DNA of 30,755 nt from Apostichopus leukothele (taxonomy: Eukaryota; Echinodermata; Holothuroidea; Aspidochirotida; Stichopodidae): NCBI GenBank assembly GCA_010014835.2, contig JAAAKB020000023.1, positions 1,584,941 through 1,615,695 of the forward strand. Direction: 5' to 3'. Positions 11,295 to 22,047 of the stretch are shown here, piece after piece. Made by a program: the position numbers and the translations under genes. How positions within the stretch are numbered: the first letter of the stretch is position 1; each line of letters begins with the position of its first letter. The notes beneath the pieces were generated by a model. It made no database searches. It was not told the DNA's origin and saw nothing but the letters and a program-made list of their open reading frames with translations.

Positions 11295-14200
11295 CTGATT
11301 TCAAGAAACAAGTGTCAAAAATGTTGATAAGCTTCACCTTAAATAAATGAGCATACGTAGACATTGATCAGTTAAACCTTTTTTTCTTACTTTTTGAAAA
11401 AAAGAAAACATCAGAGGCTGATGATATTAGAGATTTGTGATTCTTTGAATCCTAGGTCAACTGCAGGTTGTTGCTGCAGGCAATTACAGTGATTTATCTA
11501 TGTCTGTTTCTTCTGATAAATTTATGCACGTTCACACTTGACTCAAGTGCCCCACAGGGTTTTGGCTTTTTTCTCTATGTAGTTTTTGCATTGAAATTCA
11601 CTCAGTTCACACATTTTGACATTTTATTGAGATTTGGTCGATGTCAAGAATTATTTTTCTTGCATGAGGCAGCTAGCAGCCTTGATGGTGCAGTGTATAG
11701 TGTTATCATGTTACATGATGTATTGAACCTTTGTGCTATAAGCAAGTTGATGGCACAATTCTGCATGGATTGGAAGAGAATATTTCCATTTTTTGCATTT
11801 TACAAGACTCATTGAGGTCTTAAGTTGCCATTATTGACAGGCAGACAGTATTTCTGAAGTCTTAGAAATACACTAGAACAAGAGAATGTTCATCCAGCCA
11901 GTATATCCTTTAAAATTTACGTAACTAAAGCATCAGTGTTATGTAAACTCATATATGTGTTGTGGTAGAGTACATATGCAAAGTAGGATGTTGTATAAAT
12001 AAGAGATATATATGAGAGAAATAATAAATGACAATCACCATATAAGAATGTTTTAGTTTACAGGTGACGCATACACCGAATGTACATGGCATGCATACAA
12101 CATGTCGGAGAGTGGGTACCTGTATAATAGTAATAGGTATTTAATATATGGTGAAGTATATGCAGCATGTTGGCAGATAATACTTTGGCAAGAATAAGAA
12201 CCGATGGCATGTAATTGCTGTAGAAGTGACAGGAATAATAGAAGGAATATTAATTGCTTTCAATTTAGTAAAGGTTTGCTATGTATGATATTAAACAACA
12301 ATAGGACTGGTTGTCTAAACTATTTGATTTCTAAAAGACGTGGTAACCAAGTGTTAATACCAGAAATGCAGGGCTATCTGTAGGTGGGTACCCTCACAGA
12401 TAGCTGCAGGACAATGTGTAGGTGGGTACCCTCACAGATAGCTGCAGGACAATGTGTAGGTGGGTACCCTCACAGATAGCTGCAGGGCAATGTGTGAGTT
12501 AATGTAATCAATGACATATTATTGAGAGGTGGGTACCCTCACAGATAGCTGCAGGGCAATGTGTAGGTGGGTACCCTCACAGATAGCTACAGGGCAATGT
12601 GTAGGTGGGTACCCTCACAGATAGCTGCCGGGCAATGTGTGAGTTAATGTTATCAATGACATATCATTGTACCCTCACAGATAGCTGCAGGGCAATCTGT
12701 AGGTGGGTGCTGCAGGGCAATGTGTGAGTTACTGTTATCAATGATTTATCCATCCATTTCCATTCTACAGTATAAACCAGAGGAGTTTACTCTCAAGTAA
12801 AGAGAAGAAATGAGTTATGCCACAGAATGTTCAAAGGTGAACACAGAATTCCTATTCAATCTGAAAGTAAGAAAATATGGAGAAAGAGAAAGGGTTATAG
12901 GAGGAGAGGGAGAGGAAGAAGAGTTGAGAGCTGATGGAAGAAGAATTATAATCAGAGATGGTAGTAGGTTTATATGCAGGCTGTAATATATGTGATGATC
13001 AATGTGCTCCTTAACTGTACGAGCTGAAGCACACTGATTGTACTTTAGAATATCCCAAGAGGTTACAAAACTAATAGAAGTTAGTTTGAAATCCGTATCC
13101 ATGTTAGTATTGGGTGACGAAAATGCATGCCTTTGTGAAAGCTTGTAAAACTGATGACTTCTTCAGAGAGGATGTAAATGATGTTAATTCTGCTCATGGT
13201 GTGCTCAAAATAAAGAAATGAATTGCTTGATTACTCCAGTGAAACTCTGCCTTGCCATCGTGATCGTTGCCGTCGGTTGGACTGATTCGACGGACTACGA
13301 CAGTCCCCCAATCCAAGTCAGGTCCTGTGTAGTTATCGGGGTCGGCTGCTTTCATGGACTCAATTAGACCGTCACTGGGTATTCTAACTTCTATCATACC
13401 ACCATCATATTGGTCTAAGTCTGTGTAGAAGATGACGTTAGCAAAACACACTTGAAACATGGACGGACAGAAGCTATGAGAAGAAACTCTGAAATTTGCC
13501 AAAATAACAAATCAATCATTTTGGGGCATTAGTGCGGATTTTATAATACAAATAGTTGCTAGACTTAATTCTTCGTTATTACTTTGCTCCCGTGGTGTTC
13601 ATTCTGAAATTGTAAAGTATGGAAATATCAATACAGATTAATTAACCCTTTACACAAAACCCTGGATCCGACCTGATTACATAAAACAAACACTCAACAA
13701 ATTTGACTATATTTACTCTGCCATTTAACATTTTACATTAAACAAGCTTGCATTGTGAGGATATCTCATACCAGAATGTCATGGATTTGAAAATGAACCT
13801 TTCAAAACTAGGGCTCAAATTTCACAAGTCAGAGAAGCTTGAACTGTAATTGGTGGTGATGATGACATTAATTTCTTAATTGATGTATCCCTGGGATATG
13901 CAATCATGTGATTGGTTCACTATAGTAACAAAGCTTACCAGGCTGATTGAAGTAGTATGTTGCCGTGGAAACACGAAATGGAAGTGTGTTGTCCAATGAG
14001 TAGACGGATGACATGACTTTTCCTGCACCTGATGATTCCAACCCTGCAATCTCATTTTCAACTGATGACACCTGCATGGGGTCAAAGGTCAATACAAAAG
14101 TTGAGTAAACTAGATAAAGTTAAATGTCAAAGAAGAGGGGAGGGGAGAAGTGGGGAGAAGATGGGAGAGGAGAGGAGAAGGGATAAAGTTTGCCAGATAT

Positions 14201-17200
14201 AAATTATTGATATTAGTGGCTTTCAGAAATGATAGAATTTTATTTTCCATTTCTGTTGCTTTTATTGTTTTAACAGGATAAATGATGGCTGGATGTAGAT
14301 ATAGATATGGCGAGATTAAGAGCTTATAATGTGATAGAGGGAAACAGAGAATATGTCTAGAAGTTTTAACATTATATTCTGACCATGTTGTTAATTCTGT
14401 ATCATCTTTTCAAACATGCATGTCTACTCACCCATACGCTTCAACTGAAGGTACAGTATGTTGCCAGACATTGCCATTCTACATAGCTTGTATGTAAAAA
14501 CACTAAACTCAGATAAAAATCAAACTGTGACATAATATCAAAACTTTGAATCAGTTCCCAAGGCATCAGACATTTAGTCTTGTCTGGAATGAAATTTATC
14601 CTCAAAGCTTTAAAGGAGTAACCTTCAACATAAAGCTACATAAAATCCTATCAGCTCTTTACCGCTTTAGGTGACCTCCAACCTTCCATCTTCTGAAAAT
14701 GTCAAAAAGATTAACTGCAAGCCCAAAGTTAGTTTCATCAATCTAACATCACTGACACACAAAATAACTCTTTCACATCAAACCAATAAAGAGACAACTA
14801 AACGTAAGATACGATCAGCAATATAACAAAGTTAAACATAAAAACAACAAAAAATTAAAAATCAAATCAAATCAAATTAAACTATGCAGTCAGGAAATAT
14901 ATTTGCACATTTTACACAAAGAGGCAGACACACAAAATATGATTACATGTCAGGTTATACACATAATAAATATGAAGGGTATCACTTTGTAACACAAAAT
15001 AATGGATTACAACAGTTTAAGAAAATAAAGATTTTAATGTAAATAGTCTTAAAATCATACAACTGTGACTGAAAGGGACTTGTAATCATCAATTAATTAT
15101 TATTATTATTATTACGCCGTTATTTATATAGCGCATAATCTTCAAGTTCTATGCGCTTTACAATTAACAGTTCCTTCATTTCATCTACATTAGTTTGTAG
15201 TTCTGATTCATGTTTAAAATAAACAGCTATGAATATCATTTCCAAATTACATTATTCTCCCAAATCAGTAAAATATGCAGTGTCTTTTAAGGACATTTTC
15301 ATGGTAACATTTTTCTCTGTTGTAATAGTTTATAAACTTATTAAGCAGTCTTTTTAGGACAAAAGTTAGCTGAACAAAACCCAAATTAATATTAATTAAT
15401 AATACTTATTAAAACAATTGAATTTCTAGAAGCTACAATCAATTAATTTGATTAAGAATGGCAGTAATGTAACACTTTGTTTTGATAAATTAAAATGACA
15501 TTCAATGCACAAGAATGAAATGGAAACTTGATATGTTGAGTTTATAGTTTCTTTAAATGGCACAAAGCAATGCAAAAATCAAAGTGAGTACCTCACTTTA
15601 TAATCACCTTTAAACTTAAAGTAGAGCAACTTGAATAGTCATCAAGGATCCATTTATCAAAGAGGGTTACTTGCAACAGATAACAACTCCCCTGCCCCCC
15701 CTCCTCACTTGTTCTGCCACCCCCCTTCTTCCCAAATTATACAAGAGACCATAGTCAAGAGCTTAAGAACTGGTGAGCTTAGCAAAATCATTTCCATACC
15801 ATAACATCATTTAAACCATGATATAACTGCATCTTAATTCACCACAAGCACCTAGCTCTAACTCATCAATTAAACATAATGCTCTTGTTTGCTTCTTCTT
15901 CAAAACTCCATCAAATTTTCAAGTGTCCTTTGTCACATGAGAATGAAATCATGAAATGTTTTCCAATTCCATCTTTTTCTTTGCCATTTGCCCATTTTCC
16001 TGGATCAGAACATACATTCATTCAAGGATGACGATTAACTTTAAGTTTAATATATTATACGTACATATACTATTTGTAATAAGGTAAATATATTATATGT
16101 TCATATACTATTTATAATAAGGTTAATATATTATACGTACATATACTATTTATCACATAGTTTTATATATTATATGTACATATACTATTTATTAATAACT
16201 TAGTTTAATATATTATATGTACATATACTATCCATAATAAGGTTAATATATTATATGTACATATACTATTTAAAATAAGGATAATATATTATACATAAAT
16301 ATACTATTTATAATAGGGTTAATATATTATATATTCATATACTATTTATAATAAGGTTAACATATTATATGTACATATACTATTTATAATAAGGTTAATA
16401 TTTTTTACGTACATATACTATTTATAATAAGGTTAATATATTATACGTACATATACTATTTATCACTTAGTTTAATATATTATATGAACATATACTATTT
16501 ATCACTTAGTTTAATATATTATACGTACAAATACTATATATATAATAAGGTTAATATATTATACGTACATATACTATTTAAAATAAGGTTAATATATTAT
16601 ACATACATATACTATTTATCACTTAGTTTGAAATATTACATGTACATATACTATTTATCACTTAGTTTAATATATTCTACGTACATATACTATATATAAT
16701 AAGGTTAATATATTATATGTACACATACTATTTATAATAAAGTTAATTTATTATACGTACATATACTATCCATAATATGGTTAACATATTATATGTACAT
16801 TTACTATTTATAACTAAGTTTAATATATTATATTTACATATACTATTTATACTGAAGTTGAAATATTATATGTACATATACAGTACTATTTATAACATAG
16901 TTTAATATATTAAATGTACATACTATTGATAATAAAGCTTCTTTGTCCTTTCAAATTTTCAGAGGATACATGTGTGTGCTTTCCAAGGAAGGAAATTTTA
17001 ATAAATTAAATAATGGAAACAAGGAGGAGCTTGCTTTGATTATGAAGTTCTGATCAGGAAAGGGAAGTGGGAAGGGTCAGAGATGACAGTCTGGTCTTGG
17101 TGCTCAAGAGATTTTCAAGAGAATTGCCCATAAACTGAGATGGTATTCATCTAAGCTCTGCCTTACATCCCTTAATGTTGCTATTAGTAATTCATCAAAT

Positions 17201-17901
17201 GTAGCTACTTGCATTCAGTCAATATTAGTAGATAACTTATACTATGATTAAAGGCATAGAAGACTCGCGCACAAAAAAACGTCTGATGCAGGTAATCTGA
17301 CCTAGTTTCAAATGAGGTGTAACAGAAGTGTTAGACACCACCATCGATCCCAGAAAATACACACATAGCTTGCTACCGTCGGTAATTAGACACTAGTGTA
17401 CAGTCAACACATGCAGCTACGGTCAATACCCACAACACAGTGTACGTACCAGCGATGGACATCTCGGGTCTAAAAAAGATAATAAGGTATCACGTTTCAT
17501 TACTGTCTGCATTTTGAAGAGAATTCAAAAGTGCTAGACATATGCCAATTGAAACGTTCCTTCAGCAAACCATTATAAAATCAACAAGAAACAAAAAAAC
17601 ACAAGAAAGCATTTTATTATCCCTGTAGCGATCTATTCTCATGATAAACTCCTCACAAGAGCTCAGTATATTAAATTGATTCCATTAAAAGAATTTATAC
17701 AGCTCAATTTCATGTAATCATGAAAGTAGAATTCTAAATAATGTTTCATATAACTGAAACAAAAATTCTAATTGCAATGACAATATCGACAAATGAGGAT
17801 AAAGTCATCGATGAATTACATTCCTTACAAATTAAGTAACTGACCTTCGGTGATATACTGGTTTCAAACCATATTGTTATGCTCCATTCCAAAGTATTCA
17901 C
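11185..17901 (-). CDS. Unrecognised protein, partial multi-exon gene (5 internal exons)
   Basis: The CDS joins, in transcript order, 17845-17901, 14663-14692, 13939-14071, 13235-13450 and 11185-11294. The exons total 546 nt, exactly 182 codons with no stop, and every junction keeps phase (0, 0, 1, 1, then 0 at the end). That agreement across four introns is the main evidence for a real gene. I do not recognise the family. The N-terminal part is aromatic-rich (VNTLEWSITIWFETSISPK). The middle, about residues 50-145, looks like an extracellular or C2-like beta-rich fold (NVIFYTDLDQYDGG, WGTVVVRRISPTDG), which is inference only. The last 36 residues are acidic (13 Asp/Glu) and Ser/Asn-rich, probably disordered. 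No start, stop, signal peptide or membrane helix is visible, so both ends lie elsewhere. Introns carry satellites and MITEs. The 5' end may lie toward the promoter-like region at 20.1 kb, which is unproven. Confidence 0.72.
11295..13234 (-). other. Intron between exons d and e
   Basis: GTAATC...TCAG bounds on the minus strand. It contains the 38-bp higher-order satellite. A plus-strand ORF of 115 codons at 11468-11815 is Phe/Leu-rich without domain signal and is treated as chance. Confidence 0.55.
12380..12745. repeat. 38-bp satellite in a higher-order arrangement
   Basis: Copies start at 12380, 12418, 12456, about 12525, 12563 and 12601, with truncated copies from 12669. Each full unit has the palindrome GGGTACCC and ends GCAGGGCAATGT. 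Groups of three are separated by a GAGTTAATGT...CAATGACAT spacer, giving a period near 145 bp. CTATCTGT and ACAGATAG flank the first unit core and could form a hairpin. It lies in an intron of the minus-strand gene. Confidence 0.85.
13235..13450 (-). CDS. Coding exon d of the minus-strand gene (216 nt)
   Basis: This is the longest exon of the gene. The acceptor is CCGTCCATGTTTCAAG|TGTG and the likely donor is CACTGGA|GTAATC. It enters in phase 1 (G from exon c plus TG makes Val) and leaves in phase 1. It encodes about 72 residues, including CFANVIFYTDLDQYDGG, a middle DNYTGPDLDWG and VVVRRISPTDGNDHDG. Asp/Asn-rich turns between hydrophobic strands suggest a beta-sandwich that might bind calcium, which is inference. 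The donor is weak. The alternative of reading on to a stop near 13196 is disfavoured because the GTAATC cut is exactly in phase with the 11.2 kb exon. Confidence 0.78.
13939..14071 (-). CDS. Coding exon c of the minus-strand gene (133 nt)
   Basis: The acceptor is TTGACCTTTGACCCCATGCAG|GTGTCA and the donor is CAGCCTG|GTAAGC, both strong. The exon enters in phase 0 and leaves in phase 1. It encodes VSSVENEIAGLESSGAGK followed by a Ser/Tyr/Phe-rich stretch (SLDNTLPFRVSTATYYFNQP). SSGAGK superficially resembles part of a P-loop, but it lacks the GxxxxGK[ST] spacing, so no nucleotide binding is claimed. On the plus strand the exon contains GTTGCCGTGGAAAC at 13959-13972, an X-box match that is probably incidental. 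Confidence 0.78.
14663..14692 (-). CDS. 30-nt coding microexon b of the minus-strand gene
   Basis: An excellent acceptor (CTTTTTGACATTTTCAG) and donor (AAAGCG|GTAAAG) on the minus strand bound exactly 30 nt. It reads KMEGWRSPKA in phase 0, continuing from SISPK upstream and into VSSVENE downstream. A cassette microexon of exactly ten codons can be included or skipped without changing the frame, so alternative splicing is possible. Confidence 0.62.
15095..15168 (-). mobile_element. SINE 3' tail fragment
   Basis: On the minus strand the end AAAGCGCATAGAACTTGAAG...GCGCTATATAAATAACG precedes a TAA/ATT repeat (15095-15114). This is the typical 3' end of invertebrate tRNA-SINEs, without its head (5'-truncated). 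It lies in the long intron of the minus-strand gene. Confidence 0.55.
16045..16941. repeat. AT-rich 38-42 bp satellite, about 23 copies
   Basis: The repeating core is TATATTATAYGTACATATAC followed by TATTTAT. Two end types occur: AATAAGGTTAA and CACTTAGTTTAA. It yields a meaningless Tyr/Ile-rich ORF at 16484-16699. It lies in an intron of the minus-strand gene. Confidence 0.88.
17252..17516. mobile_element. MITE, second copy, 3'-truncated
   Basis: About 265 bp closely matching 7346-7611 in the same orientation. It is preceded by TTAA at 17248-17251 and starts AGGCATAGAAGACTCGC. The last 90 or so bases and the right inverted repeat are missing. It lies in the intron between exons a and b of the minus-strand gene. 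Confidence 0.72.
17845..17901 (-). CDS. Coding exon a of the minus-strand gene (57 nt)
   Basis: On the minus strand the acceptor is TTGTGATTTTTAG|GTG and the donor is CCGAAG|GTCAGT. The exon is open in phase 0 and gives VNTLEWSITIWFETSISPK (19 residues). It ends in phase 0, matching the 30-nt exon downstream. The exon is short and its donor is slightly off consensus (GTCAGT), so support comes mainly from phase agreement and a coding-like composition. Preceding exons were not found. Confidence 0.6.
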
Positions 17902-18239
17902 CTAAAAATCACAATACTGTGAGATTTGTAAACACCAGAAAGTTGCGAGCTATAAGGTACAAAATAGTCTGAGATTCTTTTCTGAACCTGGCACCATAAA
18001 GATAACATGATTTTACATTTCATGCGTTGCACAATGGGGCTATTAGAGAAGGGCAAACTGTCCACACCACCAACTGTCTTCACCCAAAATCATACCGAAT
18101 AAATAAAATACAGATCCGTCAGTAAAGACTCCTTTGTAAGATTCCGAATGGCATCGTTATCACTTTCTTATTTATGGTTATTCCTCCAGTTCTTCTTGGA
18201 ACATCTCATCAAATACTTCTTATTCGTCCCTTCTGTTGA

Positions 18240-18394
18240 TTCCTCCATTCTGTTTTTCTTGTTTATCCTTCCATTCTGTTTATCCCATCATTCTGTTTAT
18301 CCTTCCATTCTGTTTATCCGTCCATTCTGTTTATCTGTCCGTTCTGTTAATCCTATTTATCCTTATTAATCCTATTTATCCTTATTAATCCTTA
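18240..18394. repeat. Minisatellite of CCATTCTGTTTATCC type
   Basis: Repeats of about 16-17 bp (CCATTCTGTTTATCC with variants) pass into a shorter CTATTTATCCTTATTAAT form directly before the SINE head. Confidence 0.75.
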
Positions 18395-18474
18395 GGAAGT
18401 GCTAGCTCAGTGGTTAACGCCGGTGCCTTTCAATCATAAGGTCCCGAGTTCGAGTCACTCCAAGATTAATGTAT
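18393..18474 (+). mobile_element. tRNA-like SINE head cut by the assembly gap
   Basis: TAGCTCAGTGGTTA (box A like) and GAGTTCGAGTCAC (box B like) have correct tRNA spacing, with an anticodon arm CCTT-TCAATCAT-AAGG. The T-stem pairs poorly and the anticodon loop has eight bases, so this is a SINE or tRNA pseudogene head, not a working tRNA. The rest runs into the N block. 18575-18700 beyond it may be its body. Confidence 0.55.
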
Positions 18475-18574
18475 NNNNNNNNNNNNNNNNNNNNNNNNNN
18501 NNNNNNNNNNNNNNNNNNNNNNNNNNNNNNNNNNNNNNNNNNNNNNNNNNNNNNNNNNNNNNNNNNNNNNNNNN
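18475..18574. other. Assembly gap of 100 N
   Basis: Exactly 100 N, the usual placeholder for a gap of unknown length. It falls inside a SINE, so a collapsed repeat is the likely cause. Distances across it are not reliable. Confidence 0.98.
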
Positions 18575-20049
18575 CGGGCTTCCCATGACAACGAAGGCTT
18601 TCACCTTTTTGGGGTAAATGTATGGTCCGGGAGATAACGTTGCACACCCCCTCCACACAGGCACGGCGAGCCCGGTAGACCCCCCCCCCCTCTCTCTCTC
18701 TTTTCCCTTCTCACACCCCTCTACTATTATTTGAACTGTCGGTTCATATATAGACGTCAAAAATTAAGAAATGATTATAAAACAGAAGAAAGGTTTCTGG
18801 ATGTTTTACTGATTGTTAGCTTTTTTAACAATATTTGACATGTTAATATATAAACCTTACTTTCAAAAAACGTAAACAAGATACTCAATGTAGCCTACAT
18901 TTGATTAAAATAATTGGTGAGATACGTGCAACAAAGGATAAAATGTAATACAAACAAAACCCATCAGATTATATACGTGTGTGTGTGTTTTTGATAATCT
19001 AATGTCATGACAATGTAGTTCAGGTTATCAGGTGATATATCTTACAATCACATTCAAACACAATGCTGTATAATTCAAAATGAAGCTTCTGTTTTTTAAT
19101 TTGGCCTGTTAAGTATCTTTTCCTCCAAGTAGTATTGAATACCTTAATCACATAGAGCATACATGTTAGTAATGTACTAATATCACTTCAAACATGGTGA
19201 AGTTGTGGGGGTTAAAATTATCACGCAAATTAAACTGATAAATATTAACCGTTGGACCTAGATGATGGTTCCCTACTGAACATCCTGTCTTGAAAGGAGA
19301 TGTTCATCAAAGTCTGGACAGTAATTCACTTTTGACAGAAAATTTGATTTTAGTTACATTTTACTTTTCTCTGTGGTTTCCAAATAAATTTAACATTAGT
19401 AATTGTTTCTTCTTCCTTAGTCTATTGTTGAAACACATTCACAAATTACAAATCTATGACAGTCTAGTTCCCTCCTTATTGCATGAATAAATGGTAATAT
19501 TCTTCGGAAAGAGCGTAAATAAGTAACATTTTACATTAGCTCGCTTCACTATATTTTTTATTTTATATCACTAAATGGATGGTCCAGGAGCTTCAATAAA
19601 AACACAAGAACTGTATAGCACTTAACATTTTCGAAGATGTATTAATAACATAGAAAATGACGAAAGTTGGTATCCTCTACTGCACGGGTTGATCCAAGCT
19701 TCTTTTGGTGAGGATAATTCATCCACAGTAGATTATATATAAAGAAATATATCAACACCACTTTATCTCCTTATTGAATATTTTCTCCTCTCCATAATTC
19801 ATCTATTTTCCAGGTGAAAAAAAAACTCCAAATGAAAGAAAATATTATCGATGCTTGTAAAGAAGTATTTCTTGAAAAATGTCCGTTAAAGTCTCCTAAT
19901 CCATACCTGCCTTCATCGATTATGTTGGGCTGAGTTATAACATTCTATTAAACATGATTTCATATATATCAGAGGTAATACGCTAATCTCTCTCAAGCAG
20001 TGAGATTCCAGGTTTAACTGAGTTCAGTAACTTCCAAACTGAAGCACTT
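18575..20049. other. No gene supported
   Basis: After the gap there is possible SINE body and a C/CT-rich tract (18678-18712), then AT-rich unique sequence. A minus-strand donor-like GAAGGCAG|GTATGG near 19909 is unpaired. Confidence 0.4.
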
Positions 20050-20350
20050 CATCCTCATCAATGGTGCGATTCAGAGGCAGTTACCATGGAGACGACGTAT
20101 GATAATGAATGGCTCCGTGCGTCACGAACTACGTTGGTAGATTTCGTATTACCTACGCCGATCGTTCGCTCGTAAGTTCTAAATTGATCTCGTACGTCAG
20201 CAGCTGACGTCACGAGCTCCAGGCGACAATTCTAGATAGCTTTATTGTTGGAGTGCATTGACGCAGGCACTGACGTACGCAAAAAGCAATGCTTGCGACA
20301 GCGGTGTAGTGCTGGCTAATCGCTAACGTCAGATATCTCGTAACTGTGGG
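20050..20350. promoter_or_regulatory. Promoter-like region with X-box, CREs and first-exon donor
   Basis: This stretch is much richer in CpG than its surroundings. It contains an exact RFX X-box match GTTACCATGGAGAC (20080-20093), a CRE variant TGCGTCAC (20118-20125) and a full CRE TGACGTCA (20205-20212). A good plus-strand donor, TCGCTC|GTAAGT, cuts at 20171/20172 and could end a first exon. There is no clear TATA box. It could serve plus-strand transcription, the minus-strand gene to its left, or both. Direction is not determined. Confidence 0.5.
20080..20093 (+). promoter_or_regulatory. RFX X-box match
   Basis: GTTACCATGGAGAC fits RYYNYY-N2-RRNRAC without mismatch. RFX factors bind such motifs in ciliary gene promoters (established knowledge). 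Its place in a CpG-containing promoter-like stretch is the best argument for function. Confidence 0.5.
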
Positions 20351-20488
20351 CATGTGCTAATGTATGGAGATAGTTTTCCTTGTTTTTATGGCCAAACTCT
20401 TCAAATTACTGTATTACTTTGTTGAACAGTCGCTGATATTTCCTCTCTTGCTTGGGACTTAACATTGGTATTTTAAATCTTGTTGCAG

Positions 20489-20570
20489 AAGGGACCGCAT
20501 AAACCTTCCTCAAGATTCCCTGGGATTCATACGAACAATATTTGGACCTAACTAACACCTTCCAAAGATC
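20489..20570 (+). other. Candidate untranslated exon
   Basis: The acceptor is TTTTAAATCTTGTTGCAG and the donor is CAAAGATC|GTAAGTAC. The 82-nt exon has stops in all three frames and no ATG, as expected for 5' UTR. It lies 0.3 kb downstream of a CpG-containing promoter-like stretch with its own GTAAGT donor at 20172. Support comes from splice signals only. Confidence 0.45.
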
Positions 20571-21333
20571 GTAAGTACAAGAACATCTTCTTTTGATGCA
20601 TGATTTACAAATTTATATCAAAGAACCTCATTTTCATTGTTGTTGAATACAATTTTTCACTTTTCATTGTGTAACTGTATGTAGTTTGGTAAGTACTTTC
20701 ATGGCATTATCGTCCACATGTTTAAATTTGGTGAAGAATTTCTTTGTCTTCAGATTTCCAGTACACAGAAGGTGAGCAGTTTTACTAAGTGGTTTCTCTT
20801 TGTCCTTGAAACCCCCAGTGTCATTAAGTTCTCTAACAAACAGTAGAATGGGTCAAGTCAAGTAATGCAGGGTTTTACTGTTTCGTTTATTTTCAGGTTG
20901 TTGTTGTTTCTACTCACATGTACATGTGTAATCGTTTGTATCGAATTATCCACATTAGATGAATCGATAAAAGTTTGAAGAGACACAAAGGAAATTAACC
21001 CAGAGTAAAAATGTACGCAAAGCATACATAGCTACCAGGAGTAATAACAGAAATGACTTAGCAAAGCTGCTCGAATTTAACATTAGAAGATGAGTTGAAT
21101 GTTAGTTAGTATGTACCACGAACATTGCATACTTTTGGCAACTTTATAGGAAGCATACAGTTGTATAATGACTAAACTTATTATTTATAACAGTTATTCT
21201 TTATGCACATATCAAATATTGTGTTTTAATATATTAAGGTAAAAAATAAATGAATTCTTATTTTAAGTGAAAATGATACGAAAGTGTTCAATAACGTGAG
21301 TATGCAGGTCCTTTAACCAAAAGACGTTAGTTG

Positions 21334-21347
21334 GTTTCCATGACAAC
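21334..21347 (+). promoter_or_regulatory. RFX X-box match
   Basis: GTTTCCATGACAAC fits the X-box consensus without mismatch. It lies within the intron of the candidate plus-strand transcript. Confidence 0.4.
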
Positions 21348-21423
21348 TACGAAGTCACTGCCAATAAAGTATTTGCTTCTGAAATAGAACCACTGTAAAG
21401 TATTGGATACGACATTATGCGCG

Positions 21424-21460
21424 ATTTCCTTAGCAACTTAGTCTGGGTTGCCATGGTAAT
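21424..21460 (+). promoter_or_regulatory. Pair of X-box-like motifs
   Basis: ATTTCCTTAGCAAC (21424-21437) is an exact consensus match. GTTGCCATGGTAAT (21447-21460) differs only at the last base. They lie 9 bases apart, about 80 bases after another X-box. Confidence 0.4.
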
Positions 21461-22047
21461 AATGACTTCTGTAATGATTTATGGAAATTTCAGGGTATAA
21501 CTGACGCAAATGGCACGTCATGCAATTTAAATTGTGCCGCTATATGAGTTATAATACTAATGTAAAATGACTTAAACATGTGGTTTTAAGTTATGTTCCT
21601 TTCTTTCAAACTTCTTCAAATTTATTATTCGTATATGAGGTTTACTGTGCAATAATATTAATTTACAATCTAATATTTTATTTTTTTCCTATTATTCATA
21701 CACTAAAAATTAATACATGCACGTTAGAATATATTTACACATTACAGTTCCAAAATGATGTTTGTTTTGTAAATAATATTCTAGCTCACATTTTCTTATT
21801 AAAAAGTCAAAATTAGAGTTGGTAGATGATCATAAGCACTTTAAAGCCAACGCCTCATTCGTGATGACTCTTACCAAACCTGGGCAACTCTCCGTTTTTG
21901 CATAAACTATATTCATCGCCAAAGAAACGCAGTCCCCTTTAACTGTATCTACGTCCAATTGGTACAAGTATTGAAAAAAATATGCAAATTAGAGAATACT
22001 CGTACTTTTATCTCATTACCCACTCGCAGAACAATGACGGAAGCCAC

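Larger units (their letters stand above)
14693..17844 (-). other. Intron between exons a and b
   Basis: A 3.15-kb intron that holds the SINE tail, AT-rich satellite and truncated MITE. Additional cassette exons cannot be excluded. Confidence 0.5.

Noticed and set aside
11468-11815. 115-codon plus-strand ORF
   Set aside because: It is Phe/Leu-rich from T-rich DNA, inside an intron of the minus-strand gene, with no domain or Kozak support.
12380-12745. CRISPR array
   Set aside because: Units are directly tandem without unique spacers, and the surroundings are eukaryotic.
13959-13972. X-box GTTGCCGTGGAAAC
   Set aside because: It lies inside coding exon c, where the codons explain the sequence.
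14430-14455. Tiny minus-strand exon between CCTTCAG and GTGAGT (13 nt)
   Set aside because: Its length is not a multiple of three and would break the phase-perfect join of exons b and c.
16484-16699. 71-codon Tyr/Ile/Leu-rich ORF
   Set aside because: It is produced by the AT-rich satellite repeat.
17898-18083. Minus-strand open frame just upstream of exon a, ending CAG|GTTCAG
   Set aside because: It could fit phase 0, but the donor is weak, the intron would be only 86 bp and no good acceptor is present.
18393-18474. Functional tRNA gene
   Set aside because: The T-stem mispairs and the anticodon loop has eight bases, so it is a SINE head.
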